Positions 12,601 to 21,278 are shown, counted from the stretch's first letter. The stretch is DNA of 64,000 nt from Lumbricus terrestris (GCA_949752735.1 OX457037.1:34400456-34464455), one strand, 5' to 3'. Notes: generated by a model from the letters alone, not told the origin. Translations and numbers: made by a program.

Positions 12601-15600
12601 ACAAGCCTCTTTGCCAATAAAGATGGGTGGTCTGGGTGTACGGAGAGTGTCTTCGCTGGCGCTTCCAGCCTTCCTAGCTTCAGCTGCAAGCACTCTCCCT
12701 CTCCAGACTCTCATTCTGGGCTCTCTTAATCTCGAACCGGACATACACTTTCAAGCCATGTCGTCCGAGTGGCGCTCCAAGTCGGAATTTGACGAAGCAG
12801 GAATCATGCCAACAAATCAGCAAGCATCTTGGGACAAACCATTGTTGGTGAAAACAGCGAAGTCACTGCTTGAAAACACTGGATGCATATCAGTGGCGTA
12901 GGCAAGGGGGGGTTTCGGGGGTTAAAACCCCCCCATTGGCTCCGAAAAAAGGTTTTTTAAAGGTTATTTTTCCATTTAAGTAAGAAAAAATGGCAAAAAA
13001 CAGGGTTTCCGGCCATAAACCCCCCCCATGAAAAATTCCTGGCTACGCCACTGATGCATATAACATCGCGCGACTAAAAGCAGTCTCATCACCCCACGCT
13101 AGCGACTGGCTCCATGCGTTACCGATAACTGCATGTGGACTACGACTGGACAACGAGGACGTACGAGTGGCCGTCGGATTGCGACTTGGAGCAGCAATAT
13201 GTGAACCCATAGATGTAAAAAACGATGAAAACGGAATAAAAAACGGTAAAAAACGTCGTTTTTTTCGAAAAAATAAAAAACGACAAAAAAACGATAAAAA
13301 ACGGAAACGGTAAATAATTTCACTTTGCTACATCTAAAACCGCATTTTAACCTTGAAAACATTGATTAGGAACCTACTACACGCAGGCTATCTCTCAAAT
13401 GATGATGCTAAACAATGAAATAATGACTTTAGTTAGCTGAATTCTTGAGAGTTGGCGGAAAACATAAGGAATATCAGGAAAAATTAAAATTAAGGAAAAT
13501 AATAACCGAAAGTAAATGAATAAATAAAGTTAAGGAAAAAATAAAAAACGATAAAAAACGATGGGAAAAATAAAAAACGAAAAAAACGACGTTTTTTGGG
13601 AGAGAATAAAAAACGGAAAAAAACGTTTTTTACATCTATGTGTGAACCCCACACTTGCGCCTGCGGAGCCCAAATTGACGCCAGAGGCAACCACGGCCTG
13701 TCCTGCTCTCTCTGCTTCGGTCGAATTGCTAGCCATAGCACCATCAATGACATCATATACCGCTCCTTTTCAAAAGCATGGATCCCATCCATAAAGGAAC
13801 CGCCAGGTCTACTACGCACGGATGGCAGAAGACCAGACGGTCTGACCATGATTCCATGGCGTGCGGGTCGCCATCTTGTGTGGGATGCAACTGTAATCGA
13901 CACCCTTGCTCCTTCATATCTCCAGGCCACGGCAACGACGGCGGGTGCTGCAGCTGAGATTGCAGCGGTTAGGAAAAATACCAAATACGCCGATCTACTA
14001 AACACACACTTCTTTGTCCCCATAGCCCTTGAGACCTTAGGTCCAATTTGTTCTGATGGTCTTAACTTTTTGTCAGATTTAGGCCGCATCCTATCTTTGT
14101 CTTCTGGCGAACTGAGAGAGACCTGTTTTTTGCTGCAACGTCTCTCTATAACCGTTCAGCGCTTCAACTCGGTGGCCTTTCGAGGCACTTTTAGCTGATC
14201 TGGTTCCAGAGAAGATATAACACTAGCCACTATACTTCCCTTGTTTTTGTACTTTCTGTTACTGTTGTTGTTTGTTGAAGACATTAAAAGGAATAATAGT
14301 AAAAAATAAAAATAAAAATAATAATAATGTAGTCGACGCCATATAGCCCCGAATGACTCATTGCAAACCAACTTCAATAGCTAACCTGCTTATGAATCGA
14401 TTTGGCAGATCAACATTTTTCACTTATATGGCCCTTTTTTAGGGGGGGCTGAGCCTCTTGTGGGGGAGGCTTAGCCCCCCTCGTCGCCCGCTATTTTCCC
14501 CGCCCCACGGATACTTTATTTCGAAACAGCTAGATTCTCCCAAGGCGGATCTGTTTAAGAATAAATTCGCCCCCGGACACTAAATATATTCTGAAATAAA
14601 GTCTCGCGGGGGGATGAGCGGCGAATGAATATTTTTCATCCGCCGCTTAGATAAAGTCTCCCCGATCAGCATGAAAAAATGGGATACAGTCACGTCGATT
14701 TATATAGCCTATTATATGAGCAGGTTAAACCCTTATATATTTTACGTTGCTAACTTATTTAACTATATAGAACATGTTGGCCTAGGCCTACATAGGGTCT
14801 ACGTTCACAAATCATTAACTTTTATAAAATATCTTCCAACGCAGAGCTTCAGTCAGAGGAGAGTCTGTTTGGGGGAGAGACTTTATAAGGGATGCAGTGG
14901 CGGCGCCAGGATTTCAGTTTGGGGGCTGACCTTTTTTGTTTTTTGGTTTTTTTTAAGTCATCGACCGAAATCTCATGAAAATTTTCCATTTTCGCAGCCA
15001 AAATTTCTCACGACCTTTTTTTAGTCGTCAGCCGAAAATCGTGGATATTTCAATGTAAAAAATTCAAATTCGGATGGCCCTTTTTTAGGGGGGGCTGAGC
15101 CTCTTGTGGGGGAGGCTTAGCCCCCCAGCCCCCTAGCGCCGCCACTGGGGGGGGCTTTAGCGTAAGCCAGCCCTGCATAATTTTATGAACCGCAGTCATC
15201 AGAGATTGCTTTCTTTACATTATATCTCTAGGTTCGCAGACAGAGGAGACATATGTTTGACGACAGCTTTGCAAAGGGATGCTACCAGGGAATGAAACTA
15301 TCTTCATCGAAGTTTGGCATGCCACCCGTTCATGAACCTGCGCTTAAGCAGCCGGTGTCTGTACCTATGCCTCCTTCGTCTAGGGCCGAAATGCCTCCTT
15401 CGTCTAGGGCCGAAATGCCTCCTTCGTCTAGGGGCGAAATGCCTCATTCGTCTAGGGGCGAAATGCCTTCTGCGTCTAGGCCCTAGACGCAGAAGGCATT
15501 TCGCCCCTAGACTCTAGGGGCAAAATGCCTCCTTCGCCTTGGGGCGAAATGCCTTCTTCTGCGTTGCCTGTGTCTTCAGCAGCTGCAAAAGCGTCTGAGA

Positions 15601-15683
15601 AACTGTGGGACATGAACAAGGCCGAAGAGGATACTCTCTTTGATGAGTATTATGATGATTATGAGGATTATGATATGTCTTAA
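1..15683 (+). CDS. Circularly permutated Ras protein 1-like gene, 3' part, six exons
   Basis: Six exons (1-75, 1310-2002, 3598-3724, 6056-6140, 9117-9188, 15232-15683) have AG/GT borders and compatible phases at every junction. The product shows a basic/acidic linker, a Pro/Gln/Glu-rich repeat, then a module containing VQIRYTDSEGAKAVRV, ITKDRKKAE and VLGTHAIRDAADKA. I recognise this module from the Sec23/24-like, vWA-type proteins annotated as circularly permutated Ras protein 1. Charged, probably helical exons and an acidic Tyr/Asp-rich C-terminus ending in DYEDYDMS follow. The upstream part, including any GTPase portion, is outside the window, so the function is only inferred from the family (little-studied, cytosolic). 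The introns carry a mariner-type element, several MITEs and a LINE remnant. The gene converges on the CREB3L gene. The last exon is frame-broken by a foldback duplication. The exon structure is firmer than the family name. Confidence 0.68.
515..764. mobile_element. hAT-type MITE, CAGTGGCGGC family
   Basis: The ends are CAGTGGCGGCTCTAGG and TGGCGCCGCCATTG, inverted with one mismatch near the tip. They are flanked by the perfect 8-bp duplication CTAGCTCT (507-514 and 765-772). The interior has C- and G-runs shared with the copies at 4773, 14895, 53060 and 53347. No coding capacity. Terminal CAG and an 8-bp duplication are typical of hAT. Confidence 0.88.
1085..1241. mobile_element. Tc1/mariner-type MITE (CAGGGTGCGC ends, TA target)
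   Basis: 157 bp with near-perfect terminal inverted repeats starting CAGGGTGCGC and continuing through AGTAATCCCCTACGGTTTT. It is flanked by TA on both sides. It shares its ends with the larger element at 2550-3529, which keeps a transposase remnant. Confidence 0.88.
1310..2002 (+). CDS. CPRP-like exon with 27-nt coding minisatellite and Sec23/24-like segment
   Basis: The acceptor is tgcacag|AT and the donor is ATCA|gtaaat; the exon is open for 230 codons. It begins with an Asp/Lys-rich stretch. About a dozen imperfect 9-residue repeats follow (consensus like EPANQPAVQ, 27 nt per unit, roughly 1495-1850). The conserved part PFQVQIRYTDSEGAKAVRV ... TKPITKDRKKAE comes last. The reading frame continues past the donor to a stop at 2059, but the AG-GT phase and family similarity continue only through the exon at 3598. 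The repeat is probably a disordered linker of variable length. Confidence 0.7.
2550..3529 (+). mobile_element. Tc1/mariner-type element with long inverted repeats and transposase remnant
   Basis: CAGGGTGCGC ends flanked by TA (2548-2549 and 3530-3531). The inverted similarity is not confined to the tips: it extends over roughly the outer 250-480 bp, and the left arm contains an internal duplication of the segment around the AGTGAGGCCACCC motif. The centre keeps a short open segment resembling a transposase C-terminus. It lies in intron 2 of the Ras-like gene. Confidence 0.8.
3069..3245 (+). pseudogene. Remnant of transposase C-terminus inside the mariner-type element
   Basis: The plus-strand frame ending at TGA 3243-3245 reads LVNKESVSLINRSIKNFAKR and then LKRSFGTGGGRIEHKL. 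Many Tc1/mariner transposases end in a similar run of helix plus a Gly-Gly-x-x-x-Glu-His motif. The catalytic DD(D/E) core is absent, so this is only a tail left after internal deletion. Confidence 0.55.
3598..3724 (+). CDS. CPRP-like exon, Sec23/24-like helical part
   Basis: The acceptor is acttccag|AC and the donor is CGTGAG|gtaggt (phase 1 in, phase 2 out). It encodes MNIPVLGTHAIRDAADKA and then INAQYMESRLTDFAYNNM, directly continuing the conserved TKDRKKAE segment of the previous exon. A mariner-type element (2550-3529) lies in the intron just upstream. Confidence 0.72.
4675..4712. repeat. (TA)n microsatellite
   Basis: Pure TA dinucleotides, bordered by ATTCTGATATA and TATATCAGAAT, so the whole block is one palindrome able to form a hairpin. 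Confidence 0.95.
4773..4906. mobile_element. hAT-type MITE, CAGTGGCGGC family
   Basis: 134 bp, ends CAGTGGCGGCGCTA and TAGGCGCCGCCACTG, with the perfect 8-bp duplication ATGATTGC (4765-4772 and 4907-4914). Internal G/C runs (GGCTAAGCCCCCC) are shared with the other family members. Non-coding. Confidence 0.92.
5117..5841. mobile_element. hAT-type non-autonomous element, CATRGGCGGAGACC ends
   Basis: Termini CATAGGCGGAGACCTGG and AGGTCTCCGCCCATG are inverted repeats, flanked by the perfect 8-bp duplication ACGGTACC (5109-5116 and 5842-5849). The middle (5216-5667) is a second, nested element of another family. No transposase ORF. Confidence 0.88.
5216..5667. mobile_element. Nested MITE, GTGWCACGAAA family (copy 1)
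   Basis: 452 bp with inverted ends GTGACACGAAACGGAGTATC and GATACTCTATTTCGTGACAC, rich in CCCCC/GGGGG blocks next to ATCC. A homologue in the opposite orientation is at 45556-46032. Flanking bases give at most a 2-bp duplication (CG). The superfamily is uncertain. Confidence 0.75.
6056..6140 (+). CDS. CPRP-like exon, amphipathic helix-like segment
   Basis: The acceptor is catctcag|T and the donor is CAAAAG|gtcagt. In phase it reads HSEHFKQGFDMYERAAEP and then VKGRVMLAQK. The charged, regularly spaced hydrophobic residues suggest a helix. It is supported by splice sites and phase, not by a motif I can name. Confidence 0.6.
6530..6624. repeat. (AT)n microsatellite
   Basis: Alternating AT with a single AACT interruption near 6572-6575, ending in ACACATATATA. 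Confidence 0.95.
6771..7020. repeat. Diverged interspersed repeat, copy A
   Basis: Shares blocks with 49036-49310: AAACTTCTAA, TTATTCACGA, GGGATTGTC/GGGTTGTC and TTCTTGAGGA followed by TTTCGA. Both copies lie next to AAT/TAA-rich tracts, which would suit a SINE or LINE tail. I could not find a promoter box or ORF, so the class is open. Confidence 0.4.
7176..8697. mobile_element. Large TIR element with AGGGGAGAGCGGGGCATAA ends
   Basis: The left end AGGGGAGAGCGGGGCATAAC is mirrored by GTTATGCCCCGCT...CTCTCCCCT at the right. The GGGGCATAACGGGA motif and its complement recur internally at least six times (for example near 7360, 7410, 7580, 7605 and 8660), which looks like subterminal transposase-binding repeats. 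No ORF of note. The flanks do not show a clear duplication, so the superfamily is unresolved. A Helitron fragment is inserted near its right end. Confidence 0.7.
8225..8491 (+). mobile_element. Helitron 3'-terminal fragment
   Basis: Ends with a short hairpin (CCCGGgcaacgCCGGG), then TAATTCAGCTAG followed by T, the usual Helitron 3' architecture (hairpin about 10-12 nt before CTRR, insertion before T). The same terminus is seen at 37829. The 5' end was not found and the start is approximate. Confidence 0.65.
9117..9188 (+). CDS. CPRP-like short exon (24 codons)
   Basis: The acceptor is tttttgtag|GCC and the donor is GACGAG|gttacc, phase 0 on both sides. It encodes AEARSQNSTVMDTEKAL and then KNMGYDE. 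It joins in frame to both neighbouring exons. No domain can be assigned. Confidence 0.58.
9386..9496 (+). repeat. Direct repeat, left copy (about 105 bp)
   Basis: Matches 9835-9942 almost exactly (AGTAATCTAGTTTTCTGTGG through GGGTCCTAACATAT). The left copy has about 10 extra bases (CCGGTATATG) near its end. The right copy abuts the degraded LINE. Confidence 0.9.
9835..9942 (+). repeat. Direct repeat, right copy (about 105 bp)
   Basis: Second copy of 9386-9496. It is preceded by an imperfect (AAT)n tract at 9790-9831 and followed immediately by the LINE reading frame. Confidence 0.9.
10185..11774 (-). mobile_element. DNA transposon with CACTGG ends and TTA target duplication, internally deleted
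   Basis: The ends CACTGGACAAC and GTTGACCAGTG are inverted, and a second inverted block (GTGCTGAACACGAATAT) lies about 60-80 bp inside each end. TTA flanks both sides (10182-10184 and 11775-11777). A CACT-type tip plus a 3-bp duplication suits a CMC/EnSpm-like element, but Harbinger-like origin cannot be excluded. It interrupts the LINE reverse transcriptase and carries a broken minus-strand gene. Confidence 0.75.
10396..11553 (-). pseudogene. Broken transposon-encoded gene with Cys-rich N-terminus
   Basis: Minus-strand reading: FGCKVCDQDKPWASHICCATC (Cys/His-rich), then PNIPSALRPVPHGDG, ITQEELNDLVRDLDLSKN, LLGSRLQQWNLLEED, EWRLFVDSSTLSLKAVLLHN, and after a jump NMSLKMYFLHSHLNFFPDN, VSDEHGERF and KWSTTMLADYCWTLRRD. 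I recognise this as a protein family that is present in many animal genomes in high copy number and usually annotated as uncharacterised. Two in-frame stops lie near 11300-11345 and a frameshift near 10965. The middle of the protein, between LKQLLH and the NMSLK block, is deleted. Its role in transposition is inferred from its position between the inverted ends. Confidence 0.65.
12891..13053. mobile_element. hAT-type MITE, CAGTGGCGTAGSCAGG family, nested in the LINE
   Basis: 163 bp, ends CAGTGGCGTAGGCAAGG and CTGGCTACGCCACTG, perfect 8-bp duplication ATGCATAT (12883-12890 and 13054-13061). It interrupts the LINE frame between the RT and the endonuclease. A truncated relative is inside the Helitron at 37609. 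Confidence 0.93.
13208..13640. mobile_element. hAT-type MITE, CATAGATGTAAAAAACG family, nested in the LINE
   Basis: 433 bp, ends CATAGATGTAAAAAACG and CGTTTTTTACATCTATG, perfect 8-bp duplication TGTGAACC (13200-13207 and 13641-13648). It separates the LINE codons for the first Cys of the zinc-knuckle-like motif from the rest. A and T runs give many spurious short ORFs. The sister copy is at 16501-17300. Confidence 0.93.
14437..14482. mobile_element. Fragment of CAGTGGCGGC-family MITE
   Basis: GGCCCTTTTTTAGGGGGGGC ... GAGGCTTAGCCCCCCT is identical to part of the copy at 14895-15147. Both ends are lost. Confidence 0.6.
14895..15147. mobile_element. hAT-type MITE, CAGTGGCGGC family
   Basis: 253 bp with ends CAGTGGCGGCGCCAGG and CTAGCGCCGCCACTG. 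No target duplication is visible: the 8 bp on the two sides differ, and the right flank is a G run. Older insertion, or rearranged after insertion. Confidence 0.8.
15232..15683 (+). CDS. CPRP-like terminal exon with 24-nt repeats, broken by an inverted duplication
   Basis: The acceptor is tatctctag|GTT in phase 0. After a basic stretch (VRRQRRHMFDDSFAKG), an 8-residue repeat of the type MPPSSRAE (24 nt per unit, about 15366-15480) is present in five imperfect copies. The frame then meets TAG at 15484. Bases 15481-15518 are an inverted copy of the preceding repeat. If these 38 nt are left out of consideration, the frame runs on to a TAA at 15681-15683 through an acidic tail (EEDTLFDEYYDDYEDYDMS). 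The exon is therefore either a damaged allele, a truncated C-terminus, or an assembly artefact of a foldback sequence. Confidence 0.62.
15366..15480 (+). repeat. 24-bp coding minisatellite in the CPRP-like last exon
   Basis: Five units of the type ATGCCTCCTTCGTCTAGG plus GCCGAA, the later ones with GGCGAA and CATTCG/TCTGCG variants. In-frame units encode MPPSSRAE-like octapeptides. Confidence 0.88.
15450..15512. repeat. Perfect palindrome in coding sequence (31-nt arms)
   Basis: The arm from GTCTAGGGGCGAAATGCC to CTGCGTCTAGG is followed, after one base, by its exact complement. The right arm belongs to a 38-nt inverted duplication (15481-15518) that introduces a stop and shifts the frame of the exon. 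Confidence 0.93.
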
Positions 15684-16031
15684 GATGAGGCTCTTAAGAT
15701 CATACGGGGCTGGTTCTCCGCCGCCCTTATAATCCAACATTCGATCATCACGATGTCATATGTTATAACAATGCTGATCTTATGTAATATATCATTGTAG
15801 CATAGCCTATACAATCTATATATACTAGTGTTTAATGCTGATCTTGTATATCATTGTAGCTTATAATTAGCCTATACAATCTACTAGTGTTTAATCTAGA
15901 CCAGCGGTTCTCAAACTTTATTTGTAACCAAATTGCAATGAAACCAGACTTGTTTAATTTGCTTGCAAAGTAAGCAATATTTGTATTTTTTATTGAATAG
16001 GCCTAGGCTATAATATATTATATCAAACATG

Positions 16032-16067
<36 letters not shown>

Positions 16068-16500
16068 CACACACACACACACACAGTTTCTCCTTGTATG
16101 CATCTTCTTGCATATATAGCTTCTGTTTTGTTTACTGGTGGGTCTTTCCATTTCTATTGCAAGCGATCATTTATAAAGATGCATATAATTAAATCTCTCT
16201 AACAGCCGTCTGTACTGAACCACTGAGACTTGAAATGTCCTTCTAATTTGCTATATGAAAGCCAGGATATGAATACATACATTATACAGATGCATACTGA
16301 AGAACAAGGGTGATGAGAGATGGGAATATATTTAATCTAGTAAGTACTTGAGCTTGACTGTCTGAAAGGGAAAATGTATGGCGAGACGGTGAATAGACAG
16401 AATAGACAATAGTGATATTACTCCAAGATCTGTTGCTCACAAAAGGATTACCAGATAACCGAGAAAACGACGGAGAACTGAAAGCGTAGATAGCTTGATG
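15684..16500. other. Intergenic/3' UTR stretch after the CPRP-like gene
   Basis: AT-rich. It contains a tandem duplication of about 62 bp (GCTGATCTTRTRTATATCATTG blocks, 15769-15895) and a TA/CA microsatellite (16029-16086). Probably includes the 3' UTR of the plus-strand gene; no poly(A) site can be fixed. Confidence 0.4.
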
Positions 16501-17300
16501 CATAGTTGTAAAAAACGTTTTTTTCGTTTTTTATTCTCTCCCAAAAAACCTCGTTTTTTTCGTTTTTTATTTTTCCCATCGTTTTTATCGTTTTTTTCGA
16601 TTTTTATGTAACTTTATTTAATTATTTGCTGTCTAATATTATTTTCCTTAATTTAATTTTTGTCTGATATTCCATACGTTTTCACCGTACTCTCAAGGAT
16701 GCAGCTAACTATAGGGTCTTTATGTATTATTGTTTAAGTCATAATTTTGAGAAATACATGTAGTAGATCCCTACAAGAAATGAAATTTCTAAGAGTTATT
16801 TTGATATAAAATTCTTGGGCATAATTATTAATTTTTAATAAGTAGCAATTTTAAGCAAAAAATAATATACAATATATAATTTAGCAGCCTAAACATCTGT
16901 GGTTTTTGCTTCTGGTTAGATTTTAATTGTGTTATGTCGATCAGCATAAATTTATAATATGGGCTTATGTCTAGAATTTAAATTTGAAAAGATTTCAATA
17001 CCTTTAATTTGTCCGAATTTCTTATTAAACGAAAGTTATAAGAAAAAATAACTGTGGTAGATTAATGTTACTTATACCATATATTTTGGCCTAATAATAA
17101 AGTTGTGTTATTTGAAGTTTCTTAATAAAATTGCATAAGCAATTAAGGTTTGTAAGCTGAAAATGAAATTTCAGTTGTAACAAAGGCAAATTATTTTCCG
17201 TTTCCGTTTTTTATCGTTTTTTTGTCGGTTTTTATTATTTTGAAAAAAACGACGTTTTTTACCGTTTTTTATTTTCTTTCCATCGTTTTTTACATCTATG
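16501..17300. mobile_element. hAT-type non-autonomous element, CATAGATGTAAAAAACG family
   Basis: 800 bp, ends CATAGTTGTAAAAAACG and CGTTTTTTACATCTATG, perfect 8-bp duplication GCTTGATG (16493-16500 and 17301-17308). Interior AT-rich, no ORF. The ends match the 433-bp copy at 13208-13640. Confidence 0.93.
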
Positions 17301-19491
17301 GCTTGATGTAGGCTTACAGATAAGTGAACACTGAACATTGTGAACAAACACATCAGTCAAAAGTGGGGCCTTGAATTGAATTGTGTAAGGCACGAAGGGC
17401 AGATGGATGGACAGTTTAAATTACTTCATCTACAGAGGAAATAGCTGTAAACAGGTTTTGTTGCTCTAATCTATTTAATAGAATTTAAATATTCGACAGT
17501 TATCTACACCTCTTTAAATATATTTTAAAAAATAAACTAATAAAAGCATCATGTCACCATAAAGTATACGAGATAACAACGACCGTGACGATAATCAGAC
17601 GAGCATAAATGTCCGTGAGTAAATACGCTAAGTAAGTAAGTAAGTACGTTAAGTGAACAGAGCAAATAACATCCTGCCATCGGAAAAGGAAAAATCACCA
17701 TACACCAGAATCTTTGCCAAGCGCGTAGAAGCCTGCGAAAGGTCACAAATAAACATGCACAGAAACGCAACAACCTCCTAAAGTTCATACTTCGCTATCG
17801 GACGCAACATTTCGAATGTTGCCAAAAAAGAAATTAAAGCGACTCAAAACCAACAATTAATTTAAATTATTCAGCAATTCATGGCAGCCATGCACAACAT
17901 ATGTTAAAATTATTTTATACATTGTGAAATACATATCACAATATATATATATATATGCATATTACATTAAATAAACGATGCATTGTGGCTGCATTAACAC
18001 CCTATACAGGGCATCTATGTAATTGATAGATGTGCTAAATGTTTATATTTACTTATCTTCCAAATAAAACAATATTAGATACATGCATATGAATAACTGT
18101 ACCCAACTAACAGTTGGGAGTATAAGCAAGTATTTAACATACACATAACATTATTGTATTATAAATATTAGTGTCACATATGCATATCCATACATATTAC
18201 ATACGCATGTATGTATATAGACAGTACACCTAAATTAACTAATTACAATGACAAATGCATGTACAATTATTTTAATTTCAGTGGACTGTATGCGTCATAA
18301 CAAAAGCACAAAAAAATTGAAGAAAGAACAAGTACCACGATGGAAGCTTGCATTTTGTACATGAAACAAATGATTTCTGTACAACATTTTATGTACAAAT
18401 CATAACAACAGTTTTCCCTATGTGCCCATCTCGCCTAATACTTAAATGAACGGCACAGAATAAACTACAAACATCACATGCATTTATTTATCGTACAATG
18501 TGCAGAGGAAGGCCTTTATCATTCAGAACATCATTTAGTCGCTTTAAAATACAGTGCTGCACATCAAGTGTTAGACAAAAGCATGCTGAAATAAATTTCA
18601 AGACATCGCCTGCCCAAGAAACCTTTGGCAAACTCTGTGCCATGTGAAACACTTCACCATCACCAAACTGATTCTAACCTAATTCTAACTAAGAACCAAA
18701 AAATGAATCAATCGTACCTTTTGCAGATTAAGTTATTATTAGATTCAACATTTGCATACTGCAGATGGTACATATGGCGACGGTGCGCAGATAATACTCA
18801 AATAACATTTTTACACAATTTCTGTTTCTGCATATATTTAATTATAATATATGACTGCAGATTTGTCAATTTACAATTGAGAATGACAATATGAAAACAA
18901 CATCTGCAGTGAATATACGCTGCATTTCGAAGGCTACGGCTGACTCAAGCATAATCAATAATATTTAGTCTCTCATGTTCATTAGAACAATCATTAAACT
19001 CGAATTTGAGTACAATTCAGGCAAATAATATAAATTTTCAGACTATAATAATTTACAAAAAGGAACAAAAATCTTCTGTTATTTGTCATTTCAATGGTGA
19101 GCGCGTAGGATCCATTAATTACTGATATGCAAATGAGGGTGATATGCAGTGACTACAGAATATTATATGTAGTCCTGTACTTCGCATTTCCAATGATAAG
19201 AAAAGTCACAAGAAGTCAAACAACTGACAATTACATAACTGCACAAAAGCAGAAAAATTCGTTGCTTTTCCTCCACTTGCCCATACCACCCAAAACCATT
19301 TGAAAACAATAACAAGACTGTCCAAGAGCTTATCTTTCATATATTCTCTTGGTCTGTGGATGGTAAAAAACAAACTATGAAACCACCATCAGAATTGACA
19401 TGGAGCACAGTCACTATAAGGTTAAACAAGTGCTCAGGTACTAAGTCCTCAAACTCAAAACCTGCAATTAGTTCATTGCCTTACACGTTGT

Positions 19492-19727
19492 CATGGGCGG
19501 AGTTTATCAGGGGCTAAGTCCCCCCCCACCAAGAAGACCCAGAGTCATTTTTCTTTACCATTTTTTACCGTGTGAATCATATATTTTATTGGGCATTAGC
19601 TCCCCATGCGAAACACACGAATGACTAAAAAAAGTCTTGGCCGGGAAAATTTGTCTAGTTTTCTGGACCGAGTGTCAGCCCCCCAAAATTTAGCCCCTCC
19701 AAGAACGGAAACCAAACTCCACCCATG
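19492..19727. mobile_element. hAT-type MITE, CATGGGCGGAG ends
   Basis: 236 bp, ends CATGGGCGGAGTTTA and CAAACTCCACCCATG (near-perfect inversion), perfect 8-bp duplication CACGTTGT (19484-19491 and 19728-19735). The tips resemble those of 5117-5841. Confidence 0.9.
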
Positions 19728-20410
19728 CACGTTGTATACGGCTCAGCATGGGATGTTACACGATGCACAAGGACTCAAACCCAACACACTGCAGAAAATT
19801 GTTATGCCATCATCGTCTGCCATCGCACAACAGAGGTAGTCAACGACTTCAAAACAGTCATTCAACGCTAAGTCAAAAAGCATCTTCCCAGAGTTCTCCT
19901 CGTCTAAACACATATCGGCAACCCAACAAGAATATGAAACAAACTGTTAATCAGATTAATATTATGTTAAGCCAATGTTCTAAACCCACAGTATAACGGC
20001 CGCAGACTTTTCGACATAACATCTACATAAAATCCTTTTGACAACAATCATTCTTATTTGACACAAGTCGACGATTGGCAAAGAGCTTTTGACGGCGTCA
20101 GAGACATCCATTTAACCCTTTAAAGACATGCATCACTGTAAGGGAAACCAATGCAGCTCATCCATCTGAAAATGGTTAAACTGAACACTGCACAACTGCA
20201 TTTACACTACCGTCTGTTTTCCCTTCTCACACAACAGTAAATGATGTTTATATTGTCTCCTACTGGCCTTTTCTTTGTCTCCATCTGGTGCCCTTGTGCC
20301 AGTTCTTCCTCTCTGTCTGTCTCTTCCTCTCTGTCTGTCTCCATCACCCTCTAAGCATCATCTACCTATCACTATTTTTAAAAACATGGTCATCTTTTTC
20401 TAATACTGTT

Positions 20411-20425
20411 TTCTCTCTCTCTCTC

Positions 20426-20456
<31 letters not shown>

Positions 20457-20475
20457 GTCTGTCTCTCTCTGTTTC
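20411..20475. repeat. CT-rich simple repeat
   Basis: (CT)n interrupted by GT in CTGTCTGTCT blocks. The plus-strand Leu/Ser-rich ORF across it is a low-complexity artefact. Confidence 0.9.
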
Positions 20476-20970
20476 TCTTTTTGCTGCCTGCATCTTCAAA
20501 ATCAATTCACCTGTTTATTCACTAATGGGATCTCACAATTTTTGTTCTCCCAGAAAATTTCAAATAGTTCAATAGTTAACCGAGTGATTGTCAGTTCATG
20601 AATAGTCGCTAAGTTGTGCATAATCAGGCAGGACATAATTACCAAATAATGTCCAGGTAAATCGTGGTCATGAGTTTGACTTTAGTCAGCAAACTTGTCA
20701 AACACAACAGCCCTCATCTGCATTGGAGTAAATCATGAGAAATCTTGATGCTCTGCGTAATCGTGTAGATTATCTCACCCTCAGCAGCGTGTTGCAGAAC
20801 CTGATCCATGAATTGTTGAGCGCCACATTCGAATGACTAAGTGCATCACATGCTGTGAAGTGCCTTTCGTTCCACTTCTGTTCACAAGGCACTCGTGAAA
20901 TTGAAATATTATACCTTCTTCTGTACAGATAACCTTTACTAAACAAAGCAGACCGAATGATTCTCTACAG

Positions 20971-21278
20971 TTAACTTTCCGACGCAGGAACCGTGATGAA
21001 ATCCGATGTGTAGATCATGTCGACGCCAGCGGGTATCTGCCCACCAGCTGCCTTCCACTGCGTCTCGTTTTCCAATGACCTTCCAACTGAACTCTCACCT
21101 TTCACCTCGACGCGCATGGGGGCGATGGGAAGGCTGTCGGACTGCTCGTAGTGCTGCTTCGCTTTGGACCCGGAGTGCAGAAGCCAGCTCAGCATTCCAC
21201 CGAAGCAGGTTGCGGATGGTGATGCGTCATTTCCATCTTCCGGATCTTCAGCAACGGACAGCAGCGTTCGCGATTTCA
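20971..21278 (-). CDS. CREB3L: CREB3L exon 10, lumenal C-terminus and stop
   Basis: Acceptor atttttcag|TG; 101 codons then the stop at 20971-20973. Starts [15 protein letters not shown]: the RTLL matches the S1P cleavage pattern. Ends in [13 protein letters not shown]. Confidence 0.92.

Larger units (their letters stand above)
9943..14330 (+). pseudogene. Degraded LINE with reverse transcriptase and restriction-like endonuclease, split by three insertions
   Basis: Segments 9943-10184, 11775-12890, 13054-13207 and 13641-14330 together align along the 974-residue protein encoded at 58387-61311. Visible are VNVLLAGKCPAEMRPI, LGVGVSGGCEAAVHATRR, the RT motif LDLSNAFNSL, QQGDPLGPLLFCL, YLDDLTLGG in place of FLDDLTLGG, and the C-terminal HTCACGA ... 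RPDGLTMIPW ... WDATVIDT endonuclease region. The 5' part is missing; frameshifts (near 10090) and stops (TAG about 11971) break it. The 3' end runs into an AAT/AAAAT-rich tail. It was inactive long before the inserted MITEs arrived. Confidence 0.88.
9189..15231 (+). other. CPRP-like intron 5 (about 6 kb)
   Basis: Mostly filled by a degraded LINE (9943-14330) with three later insertions, then MITE fragments (14437-14482 and 14895-15147). The stretch 9497-9830 between two direct repeats has no recognisable content except an imperfect AAT tract at its end. Confidence 0.55.
17309..20970 (-). other. Region downstream of CREB3L, probable 3' UTR in part
   Basis: No exon or cellular gene recognised. 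AT-rich single-copy-looking sequence with one hAT MITE (19492-19727) and a CT-rich simple repeat (20411-20475). Some of it must be CREB3L 3' UTR, but several AATAAA candidates on the minus strand prevent choosing an end. Confidence 0.4.

Noticed and set aside
13596..14198. Independent 200-codon gene
   Set aside because: The frame is the C-terminal endonuclease part of the degraded LINE preceded by MITE sequence.
20112..20190. Second piggyBac-like MITE starting TTAACCCTTTAAAG
   Set aside because: The opposite end (ATGGTTAAAC) matches too poorly to support an element.
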